The notes below the pieces were generated by a model. The model searched no databases. It was given only the letters and a program-made list of their open reading frames with translations, and was not told where the DNA came from. Positions 45,201 through 57,016 of a DNA stretch of 64,000 nt are shown piece by piece. The stretch is from Rhyzopertha dominica. Its lineage: Eukaryota > Arthropoda > Insecta > Coleoptera > Bostrichidae. How positions within the stretch are numbered: position 1 is the first letter of the stretch; each line of letters opens with the position of its first letter. The stretch spans positions 59,166,023 through 59,230,022 of the forward strand of contig QCXZ01000003.1 in the NCBI GenBank assembly GCA_025024175.1, given 5' to 3'. A program made the position numbers and the translations under genes.

Positions 45201-47966
45201 TCAATTTTGTTTCTTATCCTGCACATAAAATTGGCCTTCTTAGACATTTTTTGGCATATGAAATCAACATGCAAGTTAAACTTCAATTGGGTATCCAGTA
45301 CATTACCAAGATACTTGCTCATATCTACTCTTTCTAACATTTGGACACTAACACTAACTCTTATATTGTGGTCTGTTCCTTTTAAAATATGTTTGCTATC
45401 TAAATATATAAAAATAATACAGTAAAATCAATATTTAAAAATACAATATAGTTCTGTGAAGGAACCCTCATAGGCGAAAAAATAAATGGTTTTTGATATC
45501 TCACTATTTTAAAACTTTTTATGCGAATCCTTTAATCCTTTAATTTTTCAGATTCCATAAAAATAATATAAATTTGTCTTGGTTTTTTTCTTAAAACACA
45601 TTCAAGTACATTGTGTTGCTGTTGCCTTAATACTTCAATTATTTACACATTCCAATGCTATAAAATTATTAAGCATTATATAATCAATAATTCCTCTTTT
45701 TAGAATAATCTTAATTATATTAGATATTTAAAATATACAGCTTTAACACATATCAATAGTAAATTGAAGATTTAAATGAAACTAAGAAAATTAACACAAA
45801 TATGAAATATTTTATATATAAGAAGTTCTCTATTAAGAATGTAAACTTTGGGAAAGTTCTTAAATGTCACAATGTCTGAATTTTGAACATCTTGGGAAGT
45901 ATGAAGAGAAATTTTATAGAGTATTTCCTAGTGGAGGACTGAGATAATTAAAATTTTAATTGGAGGAGACAAATGAGATTGCTGTACTTCGTGATTCTCT
46001 TGTGGTTCATCAGATTCACCAAATAATGGTAAAGTATAGCGAAACAAATGTTAGTATTTTTGTGTACTAAACTAACGTTTGCAGTGTTCTCTATGTGTTG
46101 AATTATTCAGAATACAAACTTCTCTATGTTGCAGTGTAAACAATAATAAAAAATAACCCCTTTTTACAATTTTATATGTTTGGTTAAATAAAGCTTTTTG
46201 TTTTCAGCAGCAGTTTTCTTACTTTGATTAATAAAGATTTTCAATGAAGCATTGAGTAGTATTAATAATAATATTAATATTTGGTTTTGAAGGGCTGGTG
46301 GTTCAATTATGGGCACACCATGGATGAATCTGAAGCAGGTCCGACAAGACGGTTTGGGCAGCAAGGACACAGATGAGTACTTTCAAGTTCTGGGTACTGT
46401 ATTATTCATCAGGTCTGAAAATGTACTATACAAGGCTTGTCCAGAAGAAAATTGCAACAAGAAAGTCATTGACCTGAGTAATGGAATGTACAAGTGTGAA
46501 AAGTGCAACAAGGAATATAAATACTTTGATTACCGTCTACTTTTGCAAGTGAGTACAATTATTTATTGTAGAGAATATATATTTTATTAGATCTTATACA
46601 TTTCCCATGTCAGTAATTATTTATCCATTTAGTAAGAGTACTTACATAGTTTAACAATATTACAGCAGAACTAGAACATTAATTTTTAAATTCGACATGA
46701 AATTGACAGTTGATAAAGTATTTTTTTATAAACAAACTGATATTTTTATACAATTAATTTATTTAACAATAGAACCCGTATGTGAATTACATAATAATAA
46801 ATATGAATAAACTGCACTTAAATTTTTAATGTCTGTTTTTTTGTAATGTAAACTATTTCAAGAAAAGATCTTTTACTTAAATTTTGTTCTTTATCTAAAA
46901 TTTTAATATTATCAAAATCTGTTTTGTGGTGGATTACTAATGTCACTTTTATGTAATGAATTACTATTTTTTAAGTATTGTGAAGTTTGTCCTAAATATA
47001 CTTCTTCAATGTGGAACGTTTTTTTTGCATTATTAATTACTTTCGTTTTATCTTGTAATTTACTAAATACATTTTCTACACTTTTACTGTTTTTCGAGCA
47101 ACTCTGTTTCTCCTTTAAAAATTTTAATTATTTTGTCAATTAAATTTAAATAATAAGGTAAAGAACATTTAAAACAATTCTTCCTTAGCTAACTATTTAT
47201 TGTTAGATAAACACACTGCCACCCTAGACAACTTTAATTCATTACATTTGTGCTGTAAATCACCAAAATTATATTTTATTTGCAATTTTGGAAATCTGTA
47301 GGATTATAGCAAACAAAATTTGAGTATTCTAAACGATTTTTGTAATTTCAGAACTATTTGTAAAGGTTTCTTGTTTCTTCATTTATATTGATTGTACTGA
47401 CAATAGCTGCTTGTTAGTCGAAAGCGTTTTACAATTAAAAGAATAAAGTGGCTTACACTTCAAGCATATTTGACTTAAAGAAGAATTAAGTAAAATAGTT
47501 TGTTGACATATTTACAAAAAAAAACTTGTACATAAAAATTATCAGTTTTGATATTTTATTGCTACTTTTTCGAATACGCATGTGTTAGTTATTATCTGAA
47601 ATATTTTCAGATGAACGTTGGGGATTGGAGTGGTAGCTACTGGATCACGGTTTTTAATGCCGATGCAGAGTTCATATTAGGTCTGACGGCTAGAGAACTG
47701 GGAGAGGCCAATGCAGCAGATGATGGCACAGTGGCTAGTGTAACAGCCAATGCACATTTCAAGCAGTTTGTTTTCAAGTGCAGAGCCAGGACAGAAATTT
47801 ACAATGTAAATACTGAGGTCAAATATTTGAATATAACATAAACTCTTTGTGATTGTTATAGGATGAGAGCAGAGTAAAAATAGTCGCTGTCAAAGTCAGC
47901 CTGGTGAACTATAAGGAACACAATGCATACTTGGTAGAGCGCATTAAAAGCCTTACGGATAAGTAA
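39287..47966 (+). CDS. RpA-70: Replication protein A 70-kDa DNA-binding subunit (RPA1), ten exons
   Basis: RPA70 is the large subunit of the trimer that coats single-stranded DNA in replication, repair and recombination (nucleus). Coding exons: 39287-39325, 39375-39628, 39683-39925, 39975-40137, 40188-40392, 43963-44075, 44127-44353, 46293-46548, 47611-47805, 47862-47966. They sum to 1800 nt, 599 residues, close to the usual length, with all phases consistent. Domains: N-terminal protein-interaction OB fold about 1-115; linker 115-178; DBD-A from about 179 (VINKSSIRTWSNSNGEGK); DBD-B from about 300; DBD-C from about 425 with a zinc ribbon, C464-x4-C469-x13-C483-x2-C486. Exon 1 holds only MTSQIQLTQGALR; the ATG follows ACTACAAC. 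Introns 1-4 are about 50 nt. Exon 4 starts at 39975, not at the nearer AG (39964), because only that keeps the frame. Its donor GTTCAT is weak. Several N calls lie in exon 4. A poly(A) signal AATAAA lies at 48244. The large introns hold TEs. Confidence 0.96.
40480..41900 (-). pseudogene. Penelope-like element fragment with duplicated 3' end (RPA70 intron 5)
   Basis: Minus-strand 41453-41238 encodes a GIY-YIG endonuclease N-terminus: SRVYGFSCNDCNFVYIGQTR, then RPFSIRGNEHLKPHLKQ. Upstream (41680-41460) the linker frame is recognisable but broken. Downstream the 3' region occurs twice as a direct repeat of about 400 bp (roughly 40900-41280 and 40490-40880), sharing GTCAAATTGGAAATAAGC and ACAAAAATGTAAA. 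Each copy ends in a hammerhead-like core (40968-40994, and decayed 40576-40602). This fits the tandem-arranged pseudo-LTRs known for Penelope-like elements. It is antisense to RPA70. Confidence 0.68.
42492..42643. mobile_element. 152-bp MITE-like inverted-repeat element
   Basis: A perfect 23-bp terminal inverted repeat starts TGGATGACACCATGCCATC (42492-42514) and is mirrored at 42621-42643. Inside, GGAGAAC (42547 region) and GTTCTCC (42602 region) also pair, and a CCCACTGTGTTGTGGG hairpin sits near the centre. It could instead be the hairpin start of a longer LTR-like unit, because GTATATAAGGGAAG follows at 42679. No target duplication is clear. Confidence 0.65.
44575..45425 (-). pseudogene. 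LINE 3' fragment with (TTA)n tail (RPA70 intron 7)
   Basis: Minus strand encodes the post-catalytic and C-terminal RT region with few defects: MSKYLGNVLDTQLKFNLHVD, ICQKMSKKANFMCRIRNKID, LQKIQNRCLRTVLQCNRYTP, then VKSVLNTLEVMSMNQ and LILFNELPEHIKRCQ. It ends in a TTA trinucleotide tail (plus strand 44575-44591). 5'-truncated, as LINEs usually are. It is the least decayed LINE in the window and antisense to RPA70. Confidence 0.77.
46900..47430 (-). pseudogene. Decayed Penelope-like remnant (RPA70 intron 8)
   Basis: Minus-strand about 47030-46950 reads EEVYLGQTSQYLKN and HKSDI, the signature of a GIY-YIG endonuclease, amid stops. At 47397-47424 on the plus strand lies a decayed hammerhead-like string: CTGACAA, a short stem, GAAAG. 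The two signals have opposite orientation, so they may be inverted ends of one element or two elements. Confidence 0.4.
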
Positions 47967-48839
47967 CATTTATATTTGTTTTGTGTTGGTCTTTGTTAAA
48001 GATAGTGAGGCATATACATTCCTTCTATAATACATAGTTTAGTTTAATTGTCATAAGTTTCATTTTTTTTGCGTTTCTGTCGTGTTGGTCCTAATTGAAC
48101 AGAGTTACTATTAATTAAGATAATCCATGTATTTCTGACTACCTATTAAATGTTTCGAAGGTTAAAATATTTGTTTTGTTTTTTCTTGTGTATAATCAGA
48201 ATGCTTTAAAGATTTAATAGTCTAGGTATCATCATGGTTTGGTAATAAAAGTCCACGTGAAACAGAAAAATTTGCACATGGAAAATTTTTCATTTTGACA
48301 AAAACCAACAACAAAAAATTTTGAAGCTATTTGGGAAAATGAATTGGCTTAATCAAATCGTGACTCTCAGTTAAAAATTGCATTGTCATATTGCAAGAAC
48401 AAAAATGTGATCTATTCTAACATTCACCTGTCGATAACACTAGCTAGTTTTACCTAATCAATAAAAAATTCACAATTTTGCAAAAATAATAAACCATTCT
48501 AAACAGCATTTTATTTACCAAGGTGTTCATCTTTTAATGTTCAGCAACTAACAGATATATAAAATTATTACACAGGTAAGCGATGTAAAAGTTTTTTTTA
48601 CATAATTTTACTTGAAACATGGATTTTGGGTTGCTGATTCCACATATCACGTCACGTTTTTTTTAAATGATGGATGCCTGTATTTAATATTTATTAAATA
48701 GCAATTACAGTGAATAAATAACTCCATCTCTTTTGAATGATTACACATCATATATACAACTTTCTCTCTTTCTCATCCCCACGTTTTTTGTCATATAACT
48801 GGACAGTGTACCTTAGTGAAACAAAGAAAAAATATAGCA
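47967..48839. other. RPA70 3' flank
   Basis: Holds the probable RPA70 3' UTR with AATAAA at 48244. The rest is AT-rich with nothing recognised. Confidence 0.5.
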
Positions 48840-49480
48840 GACTTTCTAAATGATTTTTATTTTGCTTACTTTGAAATTCGGTTAGGACAAGATAAACAGT
48901 GGGTATCATATTAAGCATGGAGTGGGATAGTAGAGCAAAAGATTTATGTTAGCAAAAATCAGCATAGCCGCTTCGAATAGAAAAAGTGGGAGTTGGAAAA
49001 AAGAATGTTATTCATGAATATTTGATAGATCCTGAAAAGATATCGGTTCCACCACTGCAATTAGATTTATTTATCTTTGTTCATGTTTTCTTAGTTTATC
49101 TGATATCAGAGAATTAATGAAAGAGGAAAATTTCGAAAATGTTATGACAAATTTAGAAGAAAAAACCTTGGATTTCCTTTAAAAATATCATCTCGAAATT
49201 TCTAGGCAACGTTAAAGATGCCACTTACAAATACATGATCAAAGAAATGTTCAACTGTTATAAAAATTTAGGTTGTAACATGAGTTTGAAAATTAATTTT
49301 TTGTACCTTCACATTGAAGAACAAGAGGAATGTTTTCACCATGACATTAAAGATATGGAAAGAAAATAACAAGCCTATTGGGACGTCAGTTGATGGCTAA
49401 CTATTGTTGGATAATCCACAGAGAAACAGATGAACATCGGCGAAAACCAACAAAACGAAGCATTTACCTGTATTTGCTAA
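48840..49480 (+). pseudogene. Fragment of a TE-associated ORF of unknown function
   Basis: Plus-strand pieces in several frames: EWDSRAKDL near 48920, KKNVIHEYLIDPEKISVPPL near 49000, CNMSLKI near 49270, CFHHDIKDMERK near 49330, then MANYCW and HRETDEH-like near 49400-49430. These strings recur in a group of long insect and hydrozoan ORFs that I associate with transposons but cannot name. Stops and frameshifts throughout, so non-functional. Confidence 0.45.
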
Positions 49481-49857
49481 ATGTGACGTATCGGTTATCA
49501 CAATATTTAACTTAGGACTACTATAATGAAAATTAACCATTCAGTAAAAAAACTTTAAAAAAGTTTAATTTCCCAGACCTGTGTTATTTCATATATAAAA
49601 ATGTCTTTTTTGTTTGTTGTCTTAAAATATTTCTCAGAGTTAGCATCATTCGAAGTAGTCTGTTTTCGAAATTCATGTTTATTGAAGTTCTATGTTATCT
49701 TTTTTATGTGCTATTAGCAGTCCTTTTCTTCACTCTTATTAAAAAGGTATTACACTAATTATTCCAAATCATGTTCAGTACAATTTTTTTTCTATTCACC
49801 CTTCCATAGTTCCATACAACAAATTTCATAATATGGATAGCGAATAACTTAACTTAC

Positions 49858-50007
49858 CTTGCAGTTCTGCCTGCAGCCGATGCACATTGTAGACACTATA
49901 AGAATAGGATAGCACATGAGGAAATTCAGCAAGAGAGTAAGGTAGCGTGTGACTTTGGACTGAAGGGTCAACGAACTCAGCAAAAGATCCACATTCGCAG
50001 TCGCCAT
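49858..50007 (-). CDS. Possible first coding exon of an unidentified gene next to PICK1
   Basis: Minus strand: ATG at 50007 in an excellent context (AAAAATGGCG) opens 50 codons beginning MATANVDLLLSSLTLQSK. A hydrophobic, probably membrane-spanning stretch follows (LLLNFLMCYPILIVSTMCIG), then CRQNCK. It ends at a consensus donor, AAG followed by GTAAGTTAAG (49857 downward), phase 0. An in-frame Met also occurs 25 codons upstream. The exon starts about 150 nt beyond the PICK1 stop on the same strand. No family recognised, and no next exon found between 48000 and 49850. It might be an exon of a 3'-extended PICK1-linked transcript or a separate gene. Confidence 0.45.
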
Positions 50008-50158
50008 TTTTAACCCTATACTTATTCGTAACTTCATCAAGCGTTTTAGTGATTTTAGTGCGACTACTGTTTGTACATTCATATAACTTAAAAAGATACC
50101 TACTAAACAACAATTATTGTATAGTACATATATTCAATATTTAAAATATATTTAATAA

Positions 50159-53100
50159 TTATTCTAAGTTAGGTAAGAGATCTTCGTTTCTCTGTGGAGA
50201 TTCTTGAATGTTGAGACTTGATAGAAGTGTTAGATTATCCATAGCGTTGTAGTCAGGTTCGTCGGATACCTTTTGAAGCCCAGGAATAAGAGGTTCGTTT
50301 TCAGTAGGTCCGAGATCAGCTTCGATTGTTTTCTCCTCTAAATCAGTTATTAATCTAGGTGTTTCAAGGACTTCTTCACCGTTCTCCACTTCTTGATCGT
50401 CTTCTGTGTGATCCTGAAATATATAAAGTAATTGTTTTATGAAAAACTTTTCATTCAACAATAAGATATTTCCCATTTGCGCTCTATCCAGAATAGATAC
50501 ACACATGTATGTATCCATGTTGGATAGAGTATTAAAGAAAAACCGTAGAAAAACTCCAATCAGATCTCGATTATCTTAAGTCAATATTCACCACCTTCAT
50601 CAACACGCAAAACTACCAGGCCTAGCTGCACGGGGGCATCTGTTGACCATATGTTTAATTGTTTGGAGGGGGTCTCCACATTCACAAGATGGGTTGATAG
50701 ATGGATTTCATTTATTAAGAAAAAAGTTGCGTTTCCCATGACTAGTGCGAAGGCGATTTAGGGTGACCCAAAACTGTCTCGGGAGGTTAGTTCCTGCCAC
50801 TTTTTCTGTGTGGCAGTAAAATAGGTTCTTCTTTTGCTCATATAATAAGCCTAACAATTACCTTAAAAACCTTAATTTTTATATCTGTATTTATAAAAAA
50901 ATTGCAAATCTTTGAAACTAAACTAATTAATTCTCAGACTGCTACCAGCTTCCCGTTATACCGGAAGTAGCCAGTAACTTTCTTATTTTAAATAAAACAC
51001 CCTGTACTTGTCCATATTCATACTTGTCCATTTGCTTGCCATCCATTTATCATCAAATATTTCTTCTAAAATGTTTGTAATGGTATCCGTGTTATGAGGA
51101 GGTGTTCGTTCCCTCATGCTGATACCACGCATCAGTCCTTTCGTTCAATTTTAAATTGTCCACAGCTTCTTCCAAAACGTTGTTTAAAATTGCTATGTAA
51201 CTATTGGTGTTCAAGTTTTCTTCGTAGATATGCAGACGCAGAATACCTTTTTTATTTGCACAATAAAAATTAAATTGTCAACGATTATGAGTATGACGTC
51301 TTGTCTTTTTATCAGCCCAGTTGTGACTGTTTCATCTGTTATAAACTCCATTTATAGAAAATTTTGCCTTATCGCTCCAGAAAAAAGTCATCTTCACTCA
51401 CAACTTGGTGGTACGAAAGAAGGCCTAAACCTGTGCTGTTTGAAGATATTGTGAGCAGTTCCTTGGAAATATACCAAAACCATTGATTTGGAGTATTAAT
51501 TAAGAACAACTATATATTAGCATCTTTACAAAATACTATAGAAAAACAATAAGACTGACGTAACTTAGGTTTAATTTTTGGATTAAACCATAGATATCTA
51601 TGGATCAAATTGCACGAAGTTCTGAGAGCTACCAATAAGCCTCAAAAGTCGATCAGGATATCTGGGTCGAAAAATATCACAGGCCTTTGTAACTTTCTGT
51701 CACATTCACCATTACTTAAAGTAAATTAAAAAAAAAAATCGTTCGATAATTTTAAATAAGACTGTTTCACATGAAATTGGTAGAAACTTTAAGAAAACCG
51801 CCTATAACTTTGAAACGACTTTCGATACGTATAGTGAAACTTTGCACCATAACAAAAGCAAATCTTGATTTAGTTTTATTGGAGATAAGAAATATACTTA
51901 ACGCAGACTAAATGTAATATGCAATTATGATTGCCCTGTAGATATTTAGTAAAATACGAAAGTTACTGGACTGTAAACTGATCCATGCAAATGTTATTCT
52001 TTCCCAAAAATCAAATCTTTCTATAACAGTTGATTTTAGATATAGATGACCTTGAATAAAATCGCTTTTAAATTTGTCGTAGAATGCGAAAATACGAAAA
52101 AATGCAGGGTATTTCATTTAAAATAATGAAGTTGTAGGCTATTTTCTCATAACTGAAAGTTGTAGAAGTTTGAGAATATTTTAGCTCTAATGGTTCTATT
52201 TGAAATAAGAACTGTGCCAAACTTTCAAAATCTTCGAATTTTTATTTTTCCATATACTTTTAGCTAAATTTGTGTATACCCTGTATACTGCATTTAAACA
52301 CCAAATCTAATGATAAGAATTTGTTGCGATTCAGCTGTTTTTTATTCTGTACCCTATTTTGAGGATAGAGTACCAATAACTTCCTCTATATAATAATTAC
52401 CACAACTACTGGCGTGGTAGACTTGTACTGAAATGCACTATTGGAAAGATCGACTTCCACTGGAAATAGTGCTGGACCAGACAATAGCTGCAAAATGTTA
52501 GTATGCATGTCAGCTAATCCCTTTATCAGTTTCGAAAGATGGCCTCCAAGGGACTGCACGTGTTTATTGTCCAATAATTCCATTTTCACGAGCACATCAG
52601 CTCGTAGTTTTGCAAATCTGGCACGGGCAACTTGACGACATCGCAGAATTAACCTTGAATTATCTCTTATTAGAACTAGCTACATTACGGATTGAATTAA
52701 TCTGTACCTGTATTCGTAGTTACCAGTTTCCACCCTGTACAGTGGTTCTTGCAAGGCCGCATAGCTACATTCTTCGTCGTCCATTTCTTTAACTTTTAGA
52801 CAATACGCTAGATATTCAAATTTCGCATCTGCGTATTTCCTAACTGTAAGTCTGGTGTCTGGGATGGCTTTGTAAAGATACGTACCCATGTCATCTAAAA
52901 CCTGATAAAAGACTTTATTGGTAACACTTTTGGAAGGGGCGTCAGCTTACGGGTTTGACTTGTTTTATCATTGAATTTCCTAATTTTTCCATGTTTCTGT
53001 GCTGCTCGGCGAAAAGCCTGAAGGCTTCGCTAGCTCTGGGTTGGGGTTCTCGGACGGCTAGAGAAGCGAAAACGTTTCCCATCTCCTTGACTGCTTCGTG

Positions 53101-55663
53101 TAATTCCCTGTGTGCCTGTTGAATAAATTCAAAATGTCGATTACTGAAAGGTGCGTCAAGAATTGTATAATTGTTATTACACAATCAAGATCATCTATTA
53201 GCCAAGAACGTCTTATACTTAAGAAACGTTATGATATTAAACGTACTTCACATATTGATAATAGCTTCGTAGGTAAAACTTATCGCGAGCATCAGTGTAT
53301 TTAAATAAAATAATGTTGTTTCTTGTTTTTAAGTCAAATGCCGAAAAGGACGGATTATTTTTAACAGATTATTTATAAAAGAAAATCAACGTGATTTTGC
53401 AGTGAATGCAGTTTTAAAAGATATAATAGATATCCACTAAAATATTTAAGTATGTTGAATACATTCTAAGCTGCAACCATTGCAAAACGCTTTGAATGAA
53501 TAATTAAAAATAGCTTGGAAACAATCTAATTGTGCTTTGCTTGGCGTTTTTATGAGATAGCTCTTATGATCGTTTCCTCTTAACAGGCATTTTCCAGGGG
53601 TATCACACACACACATTCACATTTTTCATTTTTAAGAGTTGTAAAAAACTATGCTCTGCAGTTTGCAGGAAATTCACAAAAAATAGCATACCTTTCAAAC
53701 TAGTCGTTTCTTTTAATACTTTATCATATAAATTATGTAAATTTGACAATATTTTAACACGATTATTTTAATGCCAGTCGAAATACAGCGTAAAAAATTC
53801 CGTAGCTTGCGAGATAAGGGTAAATATCAATATCAAATATTCAATTATTTTCAACAGAGATTATTGTATGTAAATTACGGTGATTCGTATTACAACTGGG
53901 TTAAAATAATGTTCTCTGTCCTCCAAAAATCTAGCAGGTTCCACTAATGTGGTTCGAAACTCGAATCCAGTGATAACTACTCCTGACATTTGACGTTATA
54001 TGGTGCGACAATAATCACTTTCAATTAAATACATTTTTCGGCTACTACATTCGAAAGTACAACTTTATCCTACTCATCCGACGCGAGAAAATGTAACTTT
54101 GCCTGCCTAGGCAGTAAAATACTTTACCTGACTGGTAACCAAAAACCAAACCAATTTCCATCTCAGTAAATTATATTAGTGCTTGCGTTAAGCAACAAGT
54201 CAAAAACCAGTATGTTAAACAAAAACGCTATTTACGAACTAAAATTAATGCAATGAGATGTTATATACACATGATAATCATGTAGAAAAACAGAATTAAG
54301 GAATACATTGCGGGTATAAACTCAAATAAAGGTAAAACAGGTTTTGCTAACATTTGCGTTAAAAGTAATCATTGTTTAGATCAATACAACTCTAGAAACT
54401 ATCATTTCAAAAGAAAATGCAAAAAATAAAATCTTTTAGAGCATTATATAATAATAATTATAAGAAAATATTCCAGTGAGTCATACACATAATACTGGAA
54501 CAGTAGCTTTCGTTGCATATTTAAGTAAAACCGAAAGGTCCAAACTACAGTTGCGTTTATTTATAAATTTATTATTACAATAAAGTGAACAAGTTTTTAA
54601 CTGTTTGGATTTAATAAACTCTTTATTAGTGCAATTTGCTACACTTATTATATCTAAACTTGCTGTCCATTGTGAGTTTACAAACTTTTAACTTCTTGCG
54701 CAAAGGTAGCTCTTTTCCATTAACTGCTATGTTGATATTATCAATATCTAACTGAGTGGCCTTAGATTTACCACGATTTAGACAGTGTTCGATTGCCATA
54801 TTATTAATTTATTCGAGATCGTTATTGATTAACTCAGATATTACACTATTGGAATAAATATTAATATCATTGTATTTTAGATATCTTAATACAAAAGATC
54901 GATAACACAAGGAAACGCAACGCATGATGGATGGTGTCAAATGCTTTGCTAAAATTTAATGAAACCGCTATGATATGGTGAACATATTTAAATAAATTGC
55001 CTTTAGTATGTCATGATAAAGAATAAGATGTAATATCTTTTAGCTTTTGCTTTAGTTTTAAGTATTTTATTAATTTTGTGGGAACCTAGATTTCGACCAA
55101 GAAAAAATAGTTTAAAAGAACTAGTTTACCTTCAGAACCTTCCGGCTGTGTTCAACAAGTCCTCTATACATCAACTCTGTGTCTTGCAACTCTTGCAACT
55201 TCTTCACCAACGTGTCATTACACAGAATAGCCCTTGACAAACCAAGAGCATCAGCTGTGGAGGAACTCATGTTTTCCACTAAACGATGTTTCACTTTCTT
55301 CAGTATTATATCTAAACTCTTGCCCTGTTGAGGATCTGCGTGCAGTTTGTTGTAATGTATGACCACTTCGTCCTTAAAAACTAACGTTTGCAAAAGAACC
55401 TATTCAAACCCTTTTCACATACCTTGGTTGCTTGGATCATCTTAGCAACCTCGACTTTTGTTTTCCCCTTTACAGATTGTGAATTCACAGCTGTGAGTTC
55501 GTCTCCCGACTGAAGGGTTCCGTCCCTACTTGCGGCGGTGTTATCGAAAATTTGGACTATGTAGAGACAGGGACAGTTGGGTGCTCCGCCGCCTATGCTT
55601 ATTCCAATCAGATTATTGGAGTCCTTTTTTATCGTTACGCTACCAGATGTTACAGTCATGCCC
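50159..55663 (-). CDS. PICK1: PICK1, PDZ- and BAR-domain protein interacting with PKC (exons 2 to last)
   Basis: PICK1 is a membrane-curving scaffold: the PDZ domain binds C-termini of PKC-alpha, receptors and channels, and the BAR (arfaptin-homology) dimer binds curved membranes in trafficking. Minus-strand coding exons: 55663-55423, 55372-55130, 53115-52951, 52901-52708, 52653-52401, 50413-50159 (TAA). PDZ in the first: NNLIGISIGGGAPNCPCLYI, then GKTKVEVAKMIQ. Linker plus BAR over the next four: HRLVENMSSSTADALGLSRA, AVREPQPRASEAF, KAIPDTRLTVRKYADAKFEY, CLKVKEMDDEECSYAALQEP, LILRCRQ. The last exon is an acidic tail, as in other PICK1 proteins. The second listed exon starts at GAC 55372 (acceptor TTTTTAAG), because the AG at 55381 breaks the frame. 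Exon 55663 starts mid-codon (G completing a preceding AT), so the start codon lies upstream. With the 63071-63090 exon the total is 456 residues. No AATAAA is seen soon after the stop. Introns carry LINE and transposase relics. Confidence 0.95.
50570..50830 (-). pseudogene. LINE C-terminal fragment (PICK1 last intron side)
   Basis: Minus-strand reading gives LPRQFWVTLNRLRTSHGK, FLNK, then CECGDPLQTIKHMVNRCP, the Cys-Cys-His-Cys zinc-knuckle end that follows RNase H-like or RT domains in I/R1/Jockey-type LINEs. Short, with stops. It lies in the intron between PICK1 exons 52401 and 50413. Confidence 0.6.
51000..51470 (-). pseudogene. IS630/maT-like DDE transposase relic (PICK1 intron)
   Basis: Minus-strand reading gives FFWSDKAKFSINGVYNR (first catalytic Asp region), GILRLHIYEENLNTNSYIAI, NNVLEEAVDNLKLNERTDAW and YQHEGTN (second Asp region, changed: the usual D-G-A-P is H-E-G-T). 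Frame breaks and stops. The N-terminus and the last acidic motif are lost. The CACCCTGTAC at 50997 could be an end of this or another repeat. Confidence 0.6.
53116..54599. other. PICK1 intron, nothing recognised
   Basis: AT-rich intronic DNA between the exons at 53115 and 55130 (minus). No coding similarity outside the LINE relic at 54600-55060. Confidence 0.5.
54600..55060 (-). pseudogene. LINE RT relic with internal deletion (PICK1 intron)
   Basis: Minus strand gives AVSLNFSKAFDTIHHAL (RT palm block), then jumps to ISELINNDLE, INNMAIEHCLNRGKSKA and VNGKELPLRKKLKVCKL, skipping the PQG and YADD boxes. This implies an internal deletion of several hundred bases. CR1/Jockey-like. Confidence 0.6.
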
Positions 55664-57016
55664 CTAGAATGTTAATTAAATGTGTTGGATTAATTCTACA
55701 TTGCTAAAAAGCGAAAGCTAAGCCCAAGTTTAACAAAAGTGCCTTTTAAGGGTATAATAACGACATTGTCAATGACTAATTGCAGTTTATTGTGTTTTTT
55801 TGAGAAAAATATTAGCATTTTGTATTCTTTACATCTCCCGTATTCAAACCATGTCATTTAAAAAAAAATCAGAATGACCCTTCATTCGTACAAAAAAAGA
55901 GTTAGCGTGTAACAAAAAGGTTAAATGATGGGAAGTACAGAATAATATTTTCAGAATACCTCTGTTTCTTCTCACGATTTTCCCCTTGTTACACATATCA
56001 TAAGTGTTTAGACATATTTTTTCAATTAAATGTACAGTGTTGAAATAGACGTCTGTCTAACTTTATGCGTTTACTGGTTATGAAAATTTAGACCTTTTAC
56101 ATGTTAATGCAGAAAGTTTCGAGTGTTGACTAAATTTTAGTTTTATTTTAATACCATCAAAAACAACATTGGATATTAATGTATAATAACCAAATCTATT
56201 TAGGCTTCGTCCTTTTTAAGTTATTTCTTTAATACTGTTTTTCTGTTTTGTTTTTTCAACGAGTGATGTTTTAATAACGGTTTGTTAATTAAAATACAAT
56301 CCCAATTTAAGCTATCAAAGAATACCCCATTAGTCAATAAAATAAAAGTAAACTACGCATATGAGTTGTTATGTTTATTAAGAGAATGCAATCTTTCGGC
56401 TAATTTTTATATCACCATATACCCATAAATGGTCAGAATTAAATTGTTTATTATTATTTATGAACTAATAATTTGAATGAGTAGAAAAAGTTTTGTTGAC
56501 AAGGCACTTAAAAAGACCTATACGATATTTTGAATTTGATATTTCATTATCAGGTGGTGCTGGATAATTCAAAAGCAATTACTAAAGTAGATATTACCTT
56601 ACTCTTATACAATATTTGTTTTTGCTGTTTAAAGAAACTTATTTTAACATATAGTATAAGTTTGATGTTTCTTTTCTGGTTGGTATTTTTAGAAACGCTA
56701 TATGCAAAGCAATAAACTAAGTGATTCTTTTTTTAATTAAAAAATGATTTGCCAAGATTATCTATTAAAAAATGTTTGTGTCTTTACCAAAGTAAGTTTT
56801 TGTTCCGCACTACATTCGATATAACTGACCAGCTGCGTAGTAAATCAAATGATGAATCGAAGGAGAGATAAACAATTCAAAGGACTAAAAATAAAGCAGC
56901 ATTAAAGAAAGCTAATCGGAAGTATAATGATTAAAAAACTGATGCTAGGAATTTCTATCAAGATGTAAAGGAGGCAAAAATATCAGGGACTATGTAAGAA
57001 TTTAAGCGGTCAGAGT
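55664..57016. other. Start of PICK1 first intron, nothing recognised
   Basis: AT-rich, with only short open frames. Inferred intronic if the upstream exons proposed at 59975 or 63071 are right. Confidence 0.4.
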
